From NCBI GenBank assembly GCA_028023455.1, contig JAQFVV010006274.1, forward strand, positions 3,596,001 through 3,660,000: a stretch of 64,000 nucleotides of DNA, given 5' to 3'. Of this stretch, positions 59,400 through 64,000 are shown piece by piece. The position numbers and the translations under genes are program-made. The DNA comes from Epiperipatus broadwayi (Eukaryota; Onychophora; Udeonychophora; Euonychophora; Peripatidae). The notes under the pieces are model-generated. The model saw nothing but the letters and a program-made list of their open reading frames with translations. It had not been told where the DNA came from and made no database searches. Each line of letters starts with the position of its first letter. Position 1 is the stretch's first letter.

Positions 59400-60400
59400 G
59401 CAAATCCATGATTGAACAATGTATTAATATTAAATTTTGTTTTAAATTGAGCAAAATTGTTACTGAAATGTTCGAAATGATTCAAACTCTGTATGGCAGC
59501 AAAGCAATAAGTCACAAGCACAATTAGTGTTCAAGATTTCATGATAGCAAGAAGAACATGGAAAATAATTTACAGTCAGACACATCAAAACAATTAGAAA
59601 CAAAGAAAATGTGGCAAATAGTTTTTGAAATTTTGATCATTGTGTGGTTTGTCAGACCTGTCCATTGAATTTTTCAGAAAATTTGTTAAAAGAAGTTTGT
59701 GTATGTTTTAAAACTTGTTTATCAATAATTTACCAAAAAAATCTACTGTGGAACATTGTAGAGACATGCAAAGAACTAAAACTATGGATTCAGAATCCTT
59801 GTCAGATACTGTAATTAATGATGAGACATGATGTTTTGAATTTGAGACATCACCCAAGCATCAAAATACAGAATGAAAACCAAAAAAATTACAAATGCAA
59901 AAGAGCCAAATCAGAAAATTGCTCACTGCTTTTTTTCTATTCTAAAAATATCTTTCACTATGAATACATTAACTAAAAATCAGATGGTGATGATTAATTA
60001 CTATCATGTGTTTTAAATCATTTGTGAACCAAAATTTTGTGCAAGTAACCTGAATGTCATGAGTATGATAATATGCTGCACCACATTGCTAAAATTATGT
60101 GTGATTTTTTTGAACAACAAAAAAAGAATTGTTGTGCTTGAGCATTGACTCTATTCTCCTGCTTTAGTTCCTTCTGATAATTTGGCTTTTCCAAAATTAA
60201 AATTGGTCATGAAATGAGGAAATCATGTCAATTCAGAACATATAGAAGCTTACAACAAAATTTCTGTAGGTGATTCCAATGGAGGTTTTCAAGGATTGCT
60301 TCAAACAGTTTTACAATCATTTCCAGCAGAATGTTGAATCACAAGGGGACTACTTTGAAAAATCAATAACAAAAACTAAACATAATTACCATCATATATC
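59400..60400 (+). pseudogene. mariner-type transposase relic
   Basis: Broken frames carry mariner hallmarks in order. At about 59424-59500 is the helix-turn-helix region (NIKFCFKLSK, EMFEMIQTLYGSKA). At 59811-59870 is INDET*CFEFET.PKHQ, with the first catalytic Asp at 59820-59822 and the usual Trp turned into TGA. At 60064-60080 is YDNMLHH (the usual HDNAPAH) with the second Asp at 60067-60069. At 60151-60190 is YSPALVPSDNLAFPKLK with the third Asp at 60176-60178. At 60270-60360 is the C-terminal VFKDCFKQFYNHF...GDYFE. The second-to-third Asp spacing of 109 nt fits DD34D plus a small insertion. Terminal inverted repeats were not identified. Confidence 0.87.
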
Positions 60401-60514
60401 TTATTTCACATTAGTCACCTTTTTATTGGGATATACTATATTTAAATATGAAGTAAGCAAAAGAATAAGTAGATATTTTCCAAGTAATAATTAGAGAAAT
60501 ATATTTAGAAATGA

Positions 60515-60835
60515 TTTGCTAGGTAATTATCAATTATTATTGACAACCCTAAATTAAAGTTCTTGTTTTCATAACTAACCATAGCTTTTTGTCTTAGAGG
60601 TTACTGAGAAACAAAAGGATGTTTCCTCTTATTTCTAATCTAAGGTCATGTATGGATTTAAATTTAAGTGTGTGAGCTCTGAAGAACTGCATCTCTGATG
60701 TTTTATAAATGTTAGTTCATTTCTTCTTGAGAAATATGTTAAATGTTTTTAAGAATTTCTAAATAATCTAAAGTCAGAAAAAGTTAGTTTAGCTTGGGAT
60801 TGTCAACAATAATTAATAGTAAGTAACCTAGCAAA
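60515..60835. mobile_element. MITE with 35-40 bp terminal inverted repeats
   Basis: The left end TTTGCTAGGTAATTATC...GACAACCC (60515-60549) is the imperfect complement of the right end GGGATTGTCAACAATAATT...AACCTAGCAAA (60797-60835). The element is about 320 bp without coding sequence. A target duplication of AT is possible but ambiguous. It lies just after the mariner relic and is probably unrelated to it. Confidence 0.7.
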
Positions 60836-61250
60836 ATAATTGCTGGATATATTTCTTGGGTTATTTCTTTATATTATAATTATTTCATGAAAATATTTAA
60901 TTTAATATATATGTTAAAAACTTAAATCTACACTCCTGTGAAAACTCGTTTTAAATATAAAATTATATTTTACAGGAATATATGGACAGTTAGCAATTTT
61001 TATGGCAATAATTTATATATATGGGGAGGGGGGTATTAAAACAGATTTATATATTTGTAGATAAAATAAGAAACACCAGTTTGTTTTACAAGTGGGAATA
61101 GTGATAAAATAAATATAAAGCATATTGTATTACTTGATTTTAAATATGCAAATAATTTACATTATATGGTGAAGTTTTAGATTCATTCATACAATATTGA
61201 ATCTTGAGCACTAAACAATATGCAATAAATTCAGAGTATTTTATAATATA

Positions 61251-62452
61251 CACCTAGGTCTCATTTTACGCGATAGATAGGTTCCTCAGAAAACACGCGC
61301 AAACGAAATCGCGCAAAAATAGACGTAACTTACATTGGAAAAGGGGGGATGCGGTCTGTGATTTTTCAAAATTCGCATAAAAGCAAAGCACCAATGTAAA
61401 ATTACTTTAAAATTCACGCAAAAAAAAAATAAGGAAATAAAATATGACTAATAAAAAATTTCAAATTTGAAAAATGATACAAGACAAACTTTTTTTAACT
61501 ATAATATTTAATTTTATTCAAAATAATATATTTTTATGCATAATTTACAGTACAGTAATTTACATTTTTTTATACACGTTTTAATTATTATCGCTATTTG
61601 CCCAAAAACACGTTCGTTTGCAAACTAGTAAAAAATCAGATTCTCATGTGATGTGATGTGATGTATTTGGCTTCTCCTTAAACGAAGTCAAGAATATCTC
61701 AGCAATTATTCTCACAAGAGGAAATACAACTAGCGCCAAGTTCACTCTCATGTTGTGTTAATGGTTTTCTGTTGACGACGATGATGATTTTATTAATTGT
61801 TTATGAACTTAGACTTATGATAATAAAAAGACATTTATTCACCACTGCTGGGAAAAAATTAATTAAAACTAACAACTAAAAATGAAATTCTTATTTTTGT
61901 CTTTAATTTTCAATTCCGTTTAAAAATCAAATTTCGTTTTACATCACATTAATTTCAAGTCGCCCATAAGTAATTTTTAAATTGTTAATTACAATTAAAA
62001 ATCAGATTTTAATTTTTAATTGTGCCCACTGCTATTACTGACCTTTTAAAAATAAACTTGCGGACACTAAATGATTAATAATTGATTACGTTCTTTTTTA
62101 AAAAGCAAAAACAGAATGTGATTTAAAATGCAAAATTAACACACACAATGTTTGAACAAATTTACATTATAATCTTGTAAAATTTAATGTGTGTATACAT
62201 AAAATGTGGAAATCATGATTTTTAATTTCATTATTGCAGAAAATCTTACTATTATAAAGCACTGAAAATATTGAAATTACTAAGATGAAATTAGAATTCC
62301 AATAATGTGCTATTACTTTCAATATAATGTAAGTGCACGAAATTTATTATTTAAAGTAATAGCGCATTATCGGAGGTCGACTTCCGGTGAAACACGAATC
62401 GCGTAACTTCAAAATCGTGTTAAATAAGTCTGCGTAAAAAGAGACCCAGGTG
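61251..62452. mobile_element. 1.2 kb TA-flanked non-autonomous DNA transposon, copy 2
   Basis: Ends CACCTAGGTCTCATTTTACG at the left and GCGTAAAAAGAGACCCAGGTG at the right, flanked by TA (61249-61250 and 62453-62454). It is collinear and highly similar to the copy at 21122-22317 throughout. It lacks that copy's 50 bp internal duplication and carries an extra segment at about 61597-61700 (GCCCAAAAACACGTTCG...GATGTGATGTGATG) absent from the other. No transposase remains. Terminal bases agree between copies, confirming the boundaries. Confidence 0.9.
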
Positions 62453-62454
62453 TA

Positions 62455-62821
62455 TACAATGTAGCATCTACAACTTTAAATTGAAATTAATATTTATGTC
62501 ATTAGTAAGCAATTTCATTTTTAAAATTGCAAAGTCCGCTAGAGGGAGACAAGGACTCCAGTTAACACTGTTTCTGGCTTTCTGTTCCGTTCCCTTTTTC
62601 CTAGTTTAGGGAATTAAATTTCTCTAAAACTACCTCTATTAAAAAGGAGAGTTTCCTAGCTTTCTTTTCATATACAAGTTATATTAGCAATGTAATTACA
62701 AGTAAGAATAATTTCAACTTTCATAAAAACGCTATGTAAATATATGGTAGCCACTGAAATTACAAAATGTTTCTACAGAGAATTTTACTTTTTAATGAAA
62801 ATTTTCATTTCACTTAATTTT
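62455..62821. other. Non-coding stretch
   Basis: No recognised feature. Confidence 0.5.
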
Positions 62822-63840
62822 GTTGAATGAATGAGAGAGTCCTGTTGTTGGGAGGACCCACAGGGACCTAAATCCTAGTTCTTTTGAGGGAGTCGGCTGG
62901 ATGAGGGTGCTGTGGTTATCGTTACCAACATTGGTTTTTTTTCATTCATAAGATAGAAAAAATAATGGTATTTATGGTGATTCTTTAACATCTATCATCA
63001 TGAATGATTTTATTCATGTATTATTGCAAAATAAGTTGCAGTTTGGCCTCACGATTCTAATTGCAAGTGATTCACCTTATTCAATTTTATTACTTCCAAT
63101 GTTGTTATTGATAGGGCTGGTCTTTGCTGTTCATGTGATTTTCATGATGGATTAGAATTTTTTTTAGCAGAGACATTGCTTGGACTTGTTTTTCCTTGTT
63201 CTCCATAGTTTTTCCATAATTTTTCCAAAGTATTCAGGATTGCTCTCTTGTGAAGATATTCAAGGCCATTTGGAAGAACTGAACAGTAGATTGATTTAGT
63301 TCGTATTTTATGTTATCTCCAAGTGTTTTCCTATTTCTCAATTTATCTACTGCAAATTGGATTTCCCAATATTGTACTCTTGTACTCCTAAAACACTATT
63401 CATATTTGATTTTTTGTAATTCCTAATTGTACCTTTTAATTAAAATTTTTCATTACAATCAAATTTGCTGATTGAATGAGAATCTGGTTGTTGGGGGGGG
63501 GGGAGACCTAAATCGTGGTTCTTTTGAGGGCTCGGATGAGGATGCTATGGGGACTGTTGCCAACGTTGATTTTCTCATTCAAAAGAAGGAAAAAAACACT
63601 ATTCATAATGGTTTTAACATTATTATTATAAACGATTTTATCCAAATATTATTACAAAGTAAACCACAGTTTGAACTAATAATTTTAATTGCAAGTGATT
63701 TACCCTATTTAAATTTATTATTTTCAATGTTATTATCTCCAAGTGTTTCCCTATTCTCAACTTATCCATTGCAAATTGGATTTCTCAATATTGTACTCAT
63801 ATTTAAACTCTAGACTTTACAAATAATTCCTAATTGTAAC
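62822..63840 (+). repeat. Local tandem duplication, second copy internally deleted
   Basis: The segment from GAATGAATGAGAGAGTCC (about 62825) recurs from GATTGAATGAGAATCTGG (about 63470): GACCTAAATC, GTTCTTTTGAGGG, GATTTTAT(T/C)CA, TTGCAAGTGATT, TATCTCCAAGTGTTT, GCAAATTGGATTT, CAATATTGTACTC and AATTCCTAATTGTA. About 200 bp around 63117-63310 of copy 1 is missing from copy 2. Copy 2 has a G-run of about twelve after TTGTT. The open frame at 63472-63813 is a by-product of copy 2, not a gene. Confidence 0.75.
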
Positions 63841-64000
63841 ATTCATTTGTCTTTAATGGTTAATACACACCCTTTCCACATCCCTTTCCCTTTTCATATG
63901 TATCCTTTCACCATGTTGCTCCTGAATTTCATTTTTACCATTCTTTGTAAACTTCTTATTTAACTGTATTTGTACCCCTTTTTTTTTTTGATGAATAAAC
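63841..64000. other. Non-coding window end
   Basis: No recognised feature. Confidence 0.5.

Noticed and set aside
63472-63813. 113-codon open frame
   Set aside because: It runs through the G-run and the degenerate second copy of a non-coding duplication; copy 1 does not keep the frame.
50275-64000. Terminal MNAT1 exon
   Set aside because: I looked for the conserved YLNHVR and CHRALQDAF-like end and did not find it; better treated as lying downstream than forced onto a weak match.

Overview
Eukaryotic, very AT-rich DNA made of long introns and intergenic-type sequence. The only host gene recognised is MNAT1 (MAT1, the assembly subunit of the CDK-activating kinase and TFIIH), on the + strand. 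Two internal coding exons are present, 26578-26700 and 50153-50274, separated by a 23.45 kb intron. The divergent but alignable MAT1 sequence, the large introns and the repeat mix (RTE LINEs, Penelope-like element, mariner, tRNA-like retroposons) suggest an invertebrate metazoan, plausibly a mollusc such as a cephalopod. That assignment is inference.

The rest is mobile DNA in different states of decay. Autonomous elements, all broken: a Penelope-like RT plus GIY-YIG relic (1960-3424, -), a degenerate RTE LINE (6815-8530, -), a younger frameshifted RTE LINE with endonuclease and RT (about 33977-36796, +) and a mariner transposase relic (59400-60400, +). Non-autonomous elements: two full copies of a 1.2 kb TA-flanked transposon (21122-22317 and 61251-62452), small MITEs and hairpins, a candidate solo LTR (55208-55597) and a tRNA-like retroposon with a 13 bp target-site duplication (44699-44803).

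The most striking content is two unrelated repeat families that each contain what reads as a type I hammerhead ribozyme. Family A (1-410, 535-606, 4272-4446, 30578-31115) has a GUC-cleaving form. Family B (20520-23590, 28198-30075, 45220-45680, 48541-48955) has an AUA-cleaving form kept in several copies. Family B units of about 478 bp carry tRNA-like A and B boxes and occur head to tail, then inverted. The whole assemblies are flanked by 12-14 bp direct repeats. A third family of 338 bp units (12369-13789) has the same plan, direct units followed by inverted ones inside a 13 bp duplication, but no recognisable ribozyme.

Layout: 1-5 kb family A, Penelope relic and MITE; 6.8-8.5 kb old RTE; 11-13.8 kb tandem arrays; 16.4-16.7 kb unclassified repeat; 20.5-23.6 kb nested family B and TA transposon; 26.6 kb MNAT1 exon; 28.2-31.1 kb families B and A; 34-36.8 kb RTE LINE; 38.9 kb hairpin MITE; 43.6-45.8 kb small retroposons; 48.5 kb family B palindrome; 50.2 kb MNAT1 exon; 55.2 kb LTR; 59.4-62.5 kb mariner, MITE and TA transposon; 62.8-63.8 kb local duplication. 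No CRISPR, operon or prokaryotic signal is present.
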